A stretch of 31,508 nt of DNA, from assembly GCA_964346245.1 (NCBI GenBank), contig CAYFUF010000017.1, positions 1 through 31,508 of the forward strand, in the 5' to 3' direction. The DNA is from CAYFUF01 sp964346245. GTDB lineage: Bacteria; Bacillota; Clostridia; Tissierellales; Peptoniphilaceae. This document shows, piece by piece, positions 23,061 through 31,304 of this stretch; positions within the stretch are counted from its first letter, which is position 1; every line of letters begins with the position of its first letter. A program made the position numbers and the translations under genes. The notes beneath the pieces were generated by a model. That model ran no database searches and was not told the DNA's origin. It saw nothing but the letters and a program-made list of their open reading frames with translations.

Positions 23061-23546
23061 ATGACGAAAGTGATCAAAGGTAGACCAGGTCAGGTTTATG
23101 CTTTCCGCATTAAGCCAGGCGAGCCTTTCCTTGAGACGATTCAACAAGTCTGTGAAGAAAACAATATTCTAAATGGCGTAATTTTAAGTGCGATGGGCAG
23201 TTTGGACGGGGCGCGTTTCTTCGCACCTGTCGAGATTCCCGAAAAAGAATTCCCTTACGGTTATGGAGACCCTACTGTAATGGAAGGACCAGTTGAGCTG
23301 ATCAGTGCAACTGGATTTATTAGCCACAGTGACGAGGACGAAGTTCTTCTCCATGTTCACGTATCTCTAGGTGACGATAAGGGTAACGGCTTTGCCGGCC
23401 ACCTTATCGAAGGCAACAAAGCCCTGTTCACCATTGACGTAGTCCTCATGGAATTAGAAGGCCTTGCGTTCAAGCGCCGCTGGGACGACTACCTTGGTGT
23501 TTACATGTTCAGCCCTGAAGATGCTGATGAGAAAGAGGAGGCATAG
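23061..23546 (+). CDS. PPC (DUF296) domain protein
   Basis: A 161-residue stand-alone PPC domain protein. Family features: ILSAMGSLDGARFF near 42, VELISATGFIS near 78, and the histidine-rich LLHVHVSLGDDKGNGFAGHL near 96-115, whose His residues bind a metal in known structures. In plants the domain is fused to AT-hook DNA-binding motifs; here no AT-hook or DNA-binding segment is visible. It lies between the alcohol dehydrogenase and E1alpha genes and is co-transcribed, so it may be a small enzyme or binding protein for a pathway intermediate. Its function is unproven. Confidence 0.85.
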   Translation: MTKVIKGRPGQVYAFRIKPGEPFLETIQQVCEENNILNGVILSAMGSLDGARFFAPVEIPEKEFPYGYGDPTVMEGPVELISATGFISHSDEDEVLLHVHVSLGDDKGNGFAGHLIEGNKALFTIDVVLMELEGLAFKRRWDDYLGVYMFSPEDADEKEEA

Positions 23547-23550
23547 ACAA

Positions 23551-24543
23551 ATGGCTAAAGAAAAGTATAGCAAAGATTTTTTGCTGAAACTCTACACGGA
23601 TTTAGTACGTATTAGAAAGTTCGAAACGAAGGCTGGTGAGGCCTTCTCTGCTGGCGAGCTAGCTGGTAACATCCACTTAGCAATTGGCCAGGAAGCTTCT
23701 GAAGTTGGCGCTTGTGCCGCTTTGGAAAAGACAGATTTCACCACAGGTACCCATAGGGGGCACGGCCAGAGCATTGCCAAAGGCGCCGAGACCAAACTGA
23801 TGATGGCTGAGCTCTTCGGCAAGAAGACCGGCTACTGCCAAGGTAAGGGTGGCTCCATGCATATCGTTGACGTTGACCTAGGCATCTTAGGTGCTAACGG
23901 TATCGTCGGTGCAGGTATCCCTCTAGCTACCGGTTCAGCACTCGCTTCAAAGATTTGGGGAGACGACCACGTCACCTTGAGCTTCTTCGGCGATGCAGCC
24001 AGCAACCAAGGTACTTTCCATGAAGCAATCAATATGGCAGCAGCATGGTCCTTACCAATCATCTACTTCTGCCAAAACAACCGCTACGGTGTTTCTACCG
24101 AAATTAGCCGTGTAACCAACAACGAATTCATCTCAGAGAGAGCAGCTGCCTACAACATTCCTGGCGTTACCGTCGATGGTAACGACGTACTTGCGGTTTA
24201 TGAAGCTACCAAGGAAGCTGTCGACCGTGCACGCCGTGGCGAGGGCCCAACTCTAATCGAAGCTTGGACTTACCGCCATATGGGTCACTACATGGGTGAC
24301 ACCGCTTGGTACCGTCCAGATGAATACATGGAAGAAGCTCAAGATCATGATGCTATTGCTAACTTTAGATCTTTCCTACTGAAGAATGACATCACGGAAG
24401 AAGAGCTTGATGCGATCGATGAGGCAATGGACAAAGAGATTGAAGAAGCTTACCAATTCGCTAAAGAATCAGATTACCCAGACGTGTCTGAAGCCTTTAC
24501 CGATGTTTATACGGATGACAATGAAAGGAGCGTAGAGAGATGA
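23551..24543 (+). CDS. acoA: TPP-dependent acetoin/pyruvate dehydrogenase E1 alpha subunit (complex 2)
   Basis: A 330-residue alpha subunit, close to the classical form. Motifs: GNIHLAIGQEASEVG near 38, THRGHGQSIAKGAETKLMMAE near 67, GYCQGKGGSMH near 96, GANGIVGAGIPLATGSALA near 116, and the TPP motif FFGDAASNQG with QNN 26 residues later. The third residue of the motif is Ala instead of the usual Gly (GDG to GDA), as in the complex 1 paralogue. The start ATG 23551 has AGAGGAGG 8 bases upstream; longer in-frame starts lie inside the PPC gene and are rejected. The stop overlaps the beta subunit start (ATGA). Confidence 0.9.
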   Translation: MAKEKYSKDFLLKLYTDLVRIRKFETKAGEAFSAGELAGNIHLAIGQEASEVGACAALEKTDFTTGTHRGHGQSIAKGAETKLMMAELFGKKTGYCQGKGGSMHIVDVDLGILGANGIVGAGIPLATGSALASKIWGDDHVTLSFFGDAASNQGTFHEAINMAAAWSLPIIYFCQNNRYGVSTEISRVTNNEFISERAAAYNIPGVTVDGNDVLAVYEATKEAVDRARRGEGPTLIEAWTYRHMGHYMGDTAWYRPDEYMEEAQDHDAIANFRSFLLKNDITEEELDAIDEAMDKEIEEAYQFAKESDYPDVSEAFTDVYTDDNERSVER

Positions 24544-25529
24544 CAAGAAGAATTAGCTTTTCTACAGCGATTCGCGAGGGCATGCATGAAGAGATGGTCC
24601 GCGATAAGAACGTCATTGTTATGGGTGAAGACGTTGCCGTCATGGGTGGTACTTTTGCCGTTACCCGTAACTTCCTAGAGGAATTTGGTCCCCTTCGCGT
24701 TTGGGATACGCCAATCTCTGAATCAGGTTTTACCGGCATGGGCGTTGGCGCTGCTATGCGAGGCATGCGTCCTATCGTTGAGCTCATGTACAACGACTTT
24801 ATTTCCGTTTCACTTGACCCTATCATGAACCAGGCAGCTAAGCTGAAATACATGACCGGTGGACAAGTTTCCATTCCTCTGGTCCTGAGAATGCCCCAAG
24901 GTGCTGGTCGCCGCAACGCTGGCCAACACTCTCAGGTACTTGACGCTCTGTTCACGCATATTCCAGGTTTGAAGTTGGTATCGCCATCGACAGCTTACGA
25001 TGCTAAGGGCTTAATCAAGGCCGCTATCCGTGACAACGACCCCGTTATGTTCATGGAGCACAAGCTACTCTATGCGAAAAAATTCGAAATGCCAGATGAG
25101 GACGAGGAAATCCTAATCCCACTAGGCAAGGCAGACATCAAGCGGGAAGGCAAGGACCTTACCTTGATCACTTGGTCAAGACAAGTTCACTTCGCTCTTG
25201 AAGCTGCTGATATTCTTAAAGAAAAACACGGTATCGAAGTAGAAATCGTGGACCTCAGAACCGTTCACCCCATCGACTGGGATCTTGTCAATGAGTCCGT
25301 CAAGAAGACTCACAACGTCATGACCGTTGAAGAGGGTGTAATGCGTGGTGGTGTTGGTGCTGACCTATCTGCTCAGATTACCGAAACCCTATTTGATGAG
25401 CTAGACTCTCCAGTAACCCGCGTGGCTGGTGCAAACGTCGTATCACCATTCAGCCCTCCACTGGAAGATCAAGTATATCCACAAACTGATTGGATCGTTG
25501 CTGCCGCTGAAAAACAGCTGAACTTATAG
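24540..25529 (+). CDS. acoB: TPP-dependent acetoin/pyruvate dehydrogenase E1 beta subunit (complex 2)
   Basis: A 329-residue beta subunit with classical motifs: GEDVAVMGGTFAVTRNF near 29, DTPISESGFTGMGVGAAMRG near 58, and the active-site block GAGRRNAGQHSQVLDALF (His in GQHSQ). The C-terminal transketolase domain includes EIVDLRTVHPIDWDLV and TVEEGVMRGGVGADL. It is coupled to the alpha subunit through the ATGA overlap. Sequence type fits acetoin dehydrogenase E1beta, which cleaves acetoin to acetyl-CoA and acetaldehyde, but pyruvate or another 2-oxo acid cannot be excluded. Confidence 0.92.
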   Translation: MTRRISFSTAIREGMHEEMVRDKNVIVMGEDVAVMGGTFAVTRNFLEEFGPLRVWDTPISESGFTGMGVGAAMRGMRPIVELMYNDFISVSLDPIMNQAAKLKYMTGGQVSIPLVLRMPQGAGRRNAGQHSQVLDALFTHIPGLKLVSPSTAYDAKGLIKAAIRDNDPVMFMEHKLLYAKKFEMPDEDEEILIPLGKADIKREGKDLTLITWSRQVHFALEAADILKEKHGIEVEIVDLRTVHPIDWDLVNESVKKTHNVMTVEEGVMRGGVGADLSAQITETLFDELDSPVTRVAGANVVSPFSPPLEDQVYPQTDWIVAAAEKQLNL

Positions 25530-25542
25530 ATGGGAGAAAACA

Positions 25543-26805
25543 ATGAGTGTTGAGATTAAAATGCCTCAATTGGGATTGACCATGGAAGAAGGCGAAGTAT
25601 CAGCATGGCACATCAAAGAAGGAGACACGATCAATGAAGGCGATGTCATCGGTGAAATCACTACTGATAAGCTGACCAACGACCTCGTTTCCGAAGTGTC
25701 TGGTACCGTCCTAAAGATCGTCGCTAATGAAGGGGAAGACATCCCTGTACAAGGTGTCCTCGCTATCGTTGGCGAGCCTGGTGAAAAGGTTGAAGATGTA
25801 GCGGAAGCTGCTCCCGCAGAGGCTGCTAAGGAAGAGACCAAAGAAGAAAAAGCAGCCGAGACCAAGGCTGAACCAGTGAAGAGAAAAGAAGGGGAAAGAG
25901 TAAGAATTTCTCCTCTTGCTCGCAAGATTGCCAACAAGCACAATCTCGATTACACCACACTTGCTGGTACCGGCCCTCAAGGCCGCATCGTTCAACGGGA
26001 CGTCCTCAAGGCGCTCGAAGAGCAAGGTAAAGAGGAAGCACCTGCTATCTTCGACCAAGGCTCAGCCAAGGAAGAGAAGAAGGATAAAGCACCAGTTGCT
26101 TCTGGCGCAGTTGAGCTCATGGAAGGTGATCAGGTCGAGAAACTCTCTGCAATGAGAAGAGTTGTCGCTGAACGCATGACCGCTTCTGCTCAAGAGATTC
26201 CAACCGTCACTCAAGACATCAAGGTGGATATTACCAAGCTCATGGACTTCCGCAAAGGAATCAATGAAAACCGTGAAGCAAGGATTTCCATCAATGACTT
26301 TATCATTAAGGCAACTGCTAAGGCCTTGAAGAAGCACCCAGAAATCAATGTGTCCATCGATGGAAATAACCGCATCAAGCGGGCTAATGTAAACATCGGT
26401 ATGGCCGTTGGTCTTGACGATGGCTTGCTTGTTCCTGTTATTCGCAATGCGGATACCAAGAGCTTGGAGACCATCTCACAGGAAGCTAAAGATTTGGCTG
26501 GCCGCGCTAAAGATGGCAGCTTAGACCCATCTGAATATGTGGGCTCTACTTTCTCCATCTCCAACATTGGCATGTTTGGCATTACCAGCTTTACTCCAAT
26601 CATCAACCAACCTGATGCCGCTATTCTAGGCGTATGTGCAACAGAGGATGTCCTCGCATTGAGCGAAGAGGGCGACCTGTTCACCAAGAAGGTAATGACC
26701 CTGAGCCTTACTTTCGACCACCGCTTGATTGATGGCGCAACAGCAGCAAAATTCCAGCAGACCCTAAAAGCGATTTTAGAGAATCCAATCGATATTTTGC
26801 TTTAG
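25543..26805 (+). CDS. acoC: Dihydrolipoamide acyltransferase E2 (complex 2)
   Basis: A 420-residue core subunit. The lipoyl domain is residues 1-78 with Lys43 in TTDKLTNDL. A Glu/Ala/Lys-rich linker leads to the E3-binding domain at about 122-160 (RVRISPLARKIANKHNLDYT...GTGPQGRI). The catalytic domain spans about 195-420 with DHRLIDGA (His393, Asp397). Its lipoyl domain is strikingly similar to that fused to E3 immediately downstream (MPQLGLTMEEGE...AW...ITTDKLTNDL in both). This suggests a local duplication, or strong selection for a shared E1 docking surface. Confidence 0.93.
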   Translation: MSVEIKMPQLGLTMEEGEVSAWHIKEGDTINEGDVIGEITTDKLTNDLVSEVSGTVLKIVANEGEDIPVQGVLAIVGEPGEKVEDVAEAAPAEAAKEETKEEKAAETKAEPVKRKEGERVRISPLARKIANKHNLDYTTLAGTGPQGRIVQRDVLKALEEQGKEEAPAIFDQGSAKEEKKDKAPVASGAVELMEGDQVEKLSAMRRVVAERMTASAQEIPTVTQDIKVDITKLMDFRKGINENREARISINDFIIKATAKALKKHPEINVSIDGNNRIKRANVNIGMAVGLDDGLLVPVIRNADTKSLETISQEAKDLAGRAKDGSLDPSEYVGSTFSISNIGMFGITSFTPIINQPDAAILGVCATEDVLALSEEGDLFTKKVMTLSLTFDHRLIDGATAAKFQQTLKAILENPIDILL

Positions 26806-26818
26806 ATAGGAGAGAGCT

Positions 26819-28570
26819 TTGGCAGAACAAATTTTGATGCCCCAATTAGGTTTGACCATGGAGGAAGGTGAGATTTCCGCCTGGAAAGTGAAGGAAGGCG
26901 ATAAGGTCGCTAAAGGCGATGTCATTGCCGAAATCACAACAGATAAACTAACGAATGACTTGGAAAGCGAATTTGAGGGCACTGTCCTCAAGATTGTTGC
27001 CCAAGAAGGTACTGATATTCCCGTCAAGGGCCTCTTGGCTTGGATTGGCGAGGAAGGGGAGGAAGTCCCCAGTGCTGAGGAGGAAACTGCTAAGCCAGCG
27101 GCGGCCTCTTCTAGCGCTGCTTCATCTGGTGCGGGCACTCCAACACCCGCTCCCAAAAAGGAAGACAAGGCCCCAGCAGGCAAGACGAAGATTGTTGTCC
27201 TTGGTGCGGGCCCTGGCGGATACGTTGCCGCCATCCGCGCTGCACAATTGGGTGCTGAGGTTACGGTCGTCGAGAAAGAGAACGTGGGTGGTACCTGCCT
27301 AAATGTTGGCTGTATTCCTACGAAAGCCCTCCTTCACTCCGGTGAGCTTTACCGGTCAATCCTGAAGGATACCAAGGCAAACGGCATATCCGTGGGCGAT
27401 GTCTCCTTCAACTGGAAGGATGTCCTCAAGAACAAAGACAAGGTCGTCAAGCGCCTGGTAACTGGCGTTAAGGGCCTCTTCAAAAAGAACAAGATTACTT
27501 TGGTACAGGGACTTGGCCGTCCAATCGATGGCAAGAAGGTGCTTGTGGAGAAGGAAGATGGCAGTACAGAGGAGATCGCTTACGATAAGCTGATCCTCGC
27601 AACAGGCTCCCGTCCATCCATCCCTCCTATTCCAGGTGTCAATGACAACAAAGACTGTATCGACTCTACTGGTGCGCTTGAAATTGAAGAGGTTCCAGAG
27701 AAGTTCGTCGTTGTAGGTGGTGGCGTTATCGGTATCGAGCTAGCCAATACGTTTGCTAACTTCGGTTCTAAGGTAACGGTTTTGGAGGCAATGCCCAAGA
27801 TCCTTCCCATGATGGACGAGGACCAATCGGTACAGTTGATGAAACACCTTCAACAAGACGGCATCGACATTCATGTCAATGCAAAGGTCTTGGAAGTGAA
27901 GAAAGATGGTGGTAAAAACATCGTCCTTGTCGATTTTGATGGCAAGGAAGAGAGCTTCGAAGCAGACAAGATTCTGATTGCCGTCGGCCGTCGCACCGAG
28001 ACAGAAGATCTAAAGCTGGACGAAGCTGGCTACGATAATGATCGCGGCCGTATCACCGTCAACGAGTACCTAGAGACCAATATTCCTGATGTCTATGCTG
28101 TGGGCGACTGCCTAGGTCAGATCATGTTAGCTCACGTCGCATCCACCATGGGCGAGATTGCCGCGGAGAACGCTATGGGTCACCGCAAGGCCTTTTCTGC
28201 TAAGACAAACCCATCTGGGGTCTACACCAACCCAGAGATTGCAGGCGTTGGTTTCACTGAAGGTCAACTGAAGGACAAGGGTGTCGACTACAATGTTGGC
28301 GTCTTCCCCTTTGCAGCTAACGGCAAGGCACTTATTGCCAACGGCGGTAAAGGCGAGGTCAAGATTCTAACCAGCAAGGAGTACGGAGAAGTCTTAGGTG
28401 TCCACATTATCGGCCCACAGGCAACCGACTTGATTGCTGAGGCTGCGCTCATGCTAGGCCTAGAGGCAACCGCTGATGACGTCAACGATGTTATCCACGC
28501 TCACCCAACACTGGCAGAGGCCATCCACGAGGCAATGCTTGCAACGGAAGACCGGGCAATTCACTTCTAA
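26819..28570 (+). CDS. acoL: Dihydrolipoyl dehydrogenase E3 with N-terminal lipoyl domain (complex 2)
   Basis: A 583-residue E3. An N-terminal lipoyl domain (1-79, Lys43 in TTDKLTNDL) and a flexible Ala/Ser/Pro linker (about 84-120) precede the flavoprotein: FAD loop GAGPGGYVAAI, CLNVGC disulfide, NAD loop VVGGGVIGIELAN, YAVGDCLGQIMLAHVA, and the C-terminal HAHPTLAEAIHEAM base. It starts at TTG 26819 with AGGAGAG 4-5 bases upstream. Lipoyl-E3 fusions are known in acetoin and some pyruvate dehydrogenase operons. It sits last in the complex 2 set and is followed by a short-chain dehydrogenase. Confidence 0.95.
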   Translation: MAEQILMPQLGLTMEEGEISAWKVKEGDKVAKGDVIAEITTDKLTNDLESEFEGTVLKIVAQEGTDIPVKGLLAWIGEEGEEVPSAEEETAKPAAASSSAASSGAGTPTPAPKKEDKAPAGKTKIVVLGAGPGGYVAAIRAAQLGAEVTVVEKENVGGTCLNVGCIPTKALLHSGELYRSILKDTKANGISVGDVSFNWKDVLKNKDKVVKRLVTGVKGLFKKNKITLVQGLGRPIDGKKVLVEKEDGSTEEIAYDKLILATGSRPSIPPIPGVNDNKDCIDSTGALEIEEVPEKFVVVGGGVIGIELANTFANFGSKVTVLEAMPKILPMMDEDQSVQLMKHLQQDGIDIHVNAKVLEVKKDGGKNIVLVDFDGKEESFEADKILIAVGRRTETEDLKLDEAGYDNDRGRITVNEYLETNIPDVYAVGDCLGQIMLAHVASTMGEIAAENAMGHRKAFSAKTNPSGVYTNPEIAGVGFTEGQLKDKGVDYNVGVFPFAANGKALIANGGKGEVKILTSKEYGEVLGVHIIGPQATDLIAEAALMLGLEATADDVNDVIHAHPTLAEAIHEAMLATEDRAIHF

Positions 28571-28604
28571 AGCCCGCTAACGTTGCTGGAAGGAGTAGAG
28601 ATCC

Positions 28605-29357
28605 ATGCGCTTTTCAGGTAAGAACATCATCGTCACTGGTGCTGGTAAGGGCATCGGTAGAGCTATTTCCCTTCGCTTAGCGGAGGAGGGAGCCAACGTA
28701 TACGCCGTCGATATCAATAGCGAGACAGGGGAAGAGACCTGCCAGCTAGCGAGAGAATTCGGCGTCGACTCCAAATGCTATACCTGCGACCTCGCCAGCC
28801 ACCAACAAACCGAAGAGGTTTTTCAACAAATCATCGAAGAAACAGGCAAGATTGACGTCCTCATCAACAACGCGGGCATCCTCAGCAGACTGCCCTTCGA
28901 GGACCTGACCTACGACGAATTCGTCCGGGTCATCAACATCAATCTCGTGTCCTATTTCATCACCTCCCAGATCATCTTCCGCCACATGAAAGAAGTTGGC
29001 GGTGGACGGATCGTCAACATGGGCTCCATTGCATCCAAGCGTGGAGGCGGCTTCTTAGGCACAGCCGCTTATGCAACATCCAAGAATGCGGTGGTGGGTC
29101 TTTCTAAGGCAATTGCCCGCGAAGGCGCCCCCTACAATATCGCCTGCAACGTGGTTGCCCCAGGCTGGACGCTCACCGAGATGACTGCAGATGTCACCCC
29201 CGACAAAGTCGAGAAGATGTCCGCCAACATCCCCATGGGCCGTGCAGCCCGCATCGAAGAAGTTGTTGCTCTCGTGTGCTTCTACGCATCCGATGAGGCA
29301 TCCTTCATCACCGGAGAGGTCGGCTGCGTCGACGGCGGCTACTCCATGGACGGCTGA
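28605..29357 (+). CDS. Short-chain dehydrogenase/reductase (SDR)
   Basis: A 250-residue classical SDR. Cofactor loop TGAGKGIG at 11-18, NNAG at 88-91, catalytic Ser near 141, and YATSK (Tyr156, Lys160). Asp36 (AVDIN) after the second strand favours NAD(H). AAGGAG is well placed before ATG 28605. The family includes acetoin/diacetyl reductases, gluconate 5-dehydrogenases and ketoacyl reductases; the substrate is open. As last gene of the cluster it may form or oxidise the alcohol partner of the compound cleaved by the E1 enzymes. Confidence 0.9.
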   Translation: MRFSGKNIIVTGAGKGIGRAISLRLAEEGANVYAVDINSETGEETCQLAREFGVDSKCYTCDLASHQQTEEVFQQIIEETGKIDVLINNAGILSRLPFEDLTYDEFVRVININLVSYFITSQIIFRHMKEVGGGRIVNMGSIASKRGGGFLGTAAYATSKNAVVGLSKAIAREGAPYNIACNVVAPGWTLTEMTADVTPDKVEKMSANIPMGRAARIEEVVALVCFYASDEASFITGEVGCVDGGYSMDG

Positions 29358-29389
29358 TTTATCTATACAATTCAACCAAGTACTTCATT

Positions 29390-29420
29390 GGGCTGTGCCA
29401 CTTGGGCATGGCCCTTTGTT
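29390..29420 (+). terminator. Terminator at the end of the catabolic cluster
   Basis: GGGCTGTGCC (29390-29399) pairs with GGCATGGCCC (29405-29414), 10 pairs with two G-U, loop ACTTG, followed by TTTGTTTG. Confidence 0.75.
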
Positions 29421-29525
29421 TGCTTGTAGGGGCAAAGGAGCTTTTATGGGGATATAGTCCTAGCGGGTCAAACTTGCGGAGGCCATGCACCGCCCAAAAG
29501 CAATTCTTAAGATTTCGCCTTAGTA

Positions 29526-29554
29526 TAGACAAAGTCTACTTAGTATGCTATGAT
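29526..29554 (+). promoter_or_regulatory. Promoter of the FMN/rhodanese lipoprotein gene with overlapping dyad
   Basis: -35 TAGACA at 29526-29531, 17-bp spacer, extended -10 TGCTATGAT (TATGAT at 29549-29554). The perfect dyad TAGAC-AAA-GTCTA (29526-29538) covers the -35 and may be an operator. The leader is about 90 bases. Confidence 0.6.
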
Positions 29555-29648
29555 TTTTCAGAAAACGTATACGAGCATTCATAAAGAAATCATCTGGCTT
29601 TATTGGAGAGGACGTTTTCAAAATAAAACTAATTCAATGGAGGGAAAG

Positions 29649-31130
29649 ATGAAAAAGTACTTAAAACTGTTCTTGCTGTTCGCCCTTTCTCTAGCACTGC
29701 TGGTGGGTTGCCAAAATGGCGATACCGCAGATTCTGAGGCAGGTGCTAGCGAGGTGGAAGAAAGCGTAGTCAGTGAAGAGACTACGGACGAGGCAGAGTC
29801 TACGGAAAGTGAAGAAGCGGAAGGTACTAATGAGCAAGTTGCAGCGTTGAAAGATGTTGCTGCAGTAAATAAGTTTTTGAATGAATCTGCTGGTTTAGGT
29901 GAAGGTTCTAAGGCAAATCCGGTGGCTGTGATTCCGATTAATCACATTGATGGCCCAGGAAACGAAGACCTGTTCTATGCCTTTGTCAACTTCAAGTATG
30001 TTGCTAGAGACTATATCAAATATCAGATTACATATGTCTCTTGTACTTGCCGCGAAGCGTCTGTCAACTACTGGCAAACCGCTTACGTTGAGCTGAGCTT
30101 ACCAGAGAGTGGAAATATTGAAGACGCCGTCTTCCAAAACATCAGCTTTGATAAGGACACTGGTGACCACTACCTAGCTGGACATTGGGGAGACTCTGAT
30201 CCAATTCCTAACGGAACAACCTACGAAGATATCAAGACCGAATACATCTCTTACTTTATCGACAAGACCGTTGGTGAAGTCAATGGTTTAAGCACCATCA
30301 AGGATATCGACCTAGCTGACTACCAAGCAGGCGAAGGCCGCAGTGAATACACTCTTGACGGCTTCTCCGGTGCGACCGTTTCTACCAACAACATCATCCG
30401 CATGCTCTTAGCGATTGGCCAATACCACGGCACAGACGCTTACTTCGGTGGCGGAGAGATTGAAGTTGTCGACTCTGTCGACGAAGAAACACCAGCAACT
30501 GAAGGCGAAGATACCACAACAGCGGTTGCTACGCCAGGATCGACCAAAGATCAACCAGAGCTTCCAGCACCTAGAAACACAGAGAACGAGTACAAGGCAG
30601 ACGCAGAGTCTGACGAGATGACTGCTTGTACAGAAGATTCTTACGGCGTTGCTTGCTCTTCGATCAATACGGAAAATCTGATGAACTTCATGGGTAGAGA
30701 CGATGTCTTCTACATCGACTTGAGAGATTACAACGACTATTCGAAGAAGCACTTCCGCAACTTTGAAGCTATCCCATTCTTCGCATGGATCTGGAACGCT
30801 GAAGCAGCTAACGACTCCAGCCTAATCCAACTGTATGGTGGAACGCCAAAAGAGCCAATCCCAGTGTACGAAGAGTCCGACAAGCTTTTGGAAGTCCTCT
30901 TCCCTAAAGACAAGACCCTATTCATCATCTGCCAATCCGGTGGACGCGTAGAGATGATGATGAACATCCTTGCTGCCCGCGGTTGGGATATGAGCAAGAT
31001 TTATAATATTGGTGGTATGGCCCAATACACAGCCCCTGAGTACCGCGAGTACATCACCGATATGCCAGAATTCATCATCGATGCAACCTACAACTTTGAA
31101 GGGTTGACTCGTATTGCTCCAGCGGAATAA
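29649..31130 (+). CDS. Surface lipoprotein with covalent-FMN-type domain and rhodanese domain
   Basis: A 493-residue exported protein; the start is set by GGAGGG and the signal peptide. The signal ends in the lipobox LVGC (Cys21), followed by a highly acidic linker to about residue 65. The first folded part (about 68-265) carries DGFSGATVST at 237-246, the sequence that ApbE-type transferases flavinylate on Thr (here Thr243), and a CTC pair at 132-134. A second acidic linker and Cys327/Cys336 lead to a rhodanese-like domain (about 337-470) with the active-site loop CQSGGR (Cys428). This suggests a cell-surface electron or sulfur transfer protein. Its own promoter and terminator separate it from the dehydrogenase cluster. 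Confidence 0.8.
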   Translation: MKKYLKLFLLFALSLALLVGCQNGDTADSEAGASEVEESVVSEETTDEAESTESEEAEGTNEQVAALKDVAAVNKFLNESAGLGEGSKANPVAVIPINHIDGPGNEDLFYAFVNFKYVARDYIKYQITYVSCTCREASVNYWQTAYVELSLPESGNIEDAVFQNISFDKDTGDHYLAGHWGDSDPIPNGTTYEDIKTEYISYFIDKTVGEVNGLSTIKDIDLADYQAGEGRSEYTLDGFSGATVSTNNIIRMLLAIGQYHGTDAYFGGGEIEVVDSVDEETPATEGEDTTTAVATPGSTKDQPELPAPRNTENEYKADAESDEMTACTEDSYGVACSSINTENLMNFMGRDDVFYIDLRDYNDYSKKHFRNFEAIPFFAWIWNAEAANDSSLIQLYGGTPKEPIPVYEESDKLLEVLFPKDKTLFIICQSGGRVEMMMNILAARGWDMSKIYNIGGMAQYTAPEYREYITDMPEFIIDATYNFEGLTRIAPAE

Positions 31131-31145
31131 GATTTAGCATAAGCA

Positions 31146-31165
31146 GGGACTGTTGCAAAATAGCT
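31146..31165. other. Possible insertion-sequence end remnant
   Basis: GGGACTGTTGCAAAATAGC resembles the terminal inverted repeats of IS6-type elements (core CTGTTGCAAA). No transposase or matching second end is visible in the window. Confidence 0.2.
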
Positions 31166-31175
31166 AATTACAAAA

Positions 31176-31213
31176 AGAGGACCAGGCACAAAAGCCAGGT
31201 CCTCTCTTTGTTT
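31176..31213 (+). terminator. Terminator after the lipoprotein gene
   Basis: Stem GAGGACCAGGC/GCCAGGTCCTC (31177-31187, 31194-31204; one A-A mismatch), loop ACAAAA, followed by TCTTTGTTT. Confidence 0.85.
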
Positions 31214-31253
31214 GCTGGTGTCATTAATGTAAAATCAATACATTGCCCAGCAA
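31212..31253. repeat. Nested inverted repeat
   Basis: Outer arms TTGCTGG (31212-31218) and CCAGCAA (31247-31253); inner arms AATGTA (31226-31231) and TACATT (31239-31244). It follows the terminator directly and precedes the 52-bp repeats; its role is unknown. Confidence 0.45.
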
Positions 31254-31304
31254 GCACTTCATTTACTCAAGATAGAGTGCCTTTTGAGCTTAGAATTTTC
31301 AAAA

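Noticed and set aside
23464..23550. Upstream in-frame extension of the complex 2 E1alpha gene
   Set aside because: The extension overlaps the PPC gene and lacks a ribosome binding site; ATG 23551 has AGAGGAGG at proper distance and matches the family N-terminus.
29550..29648. 33-residue N-terminal extension of the lipoprotein
   Set aside because: It would begin inside the -10 of the likely promoter and bury the signal peptide; ATG 29649 has GGAGGG and begins a standard lipoprotein signal.
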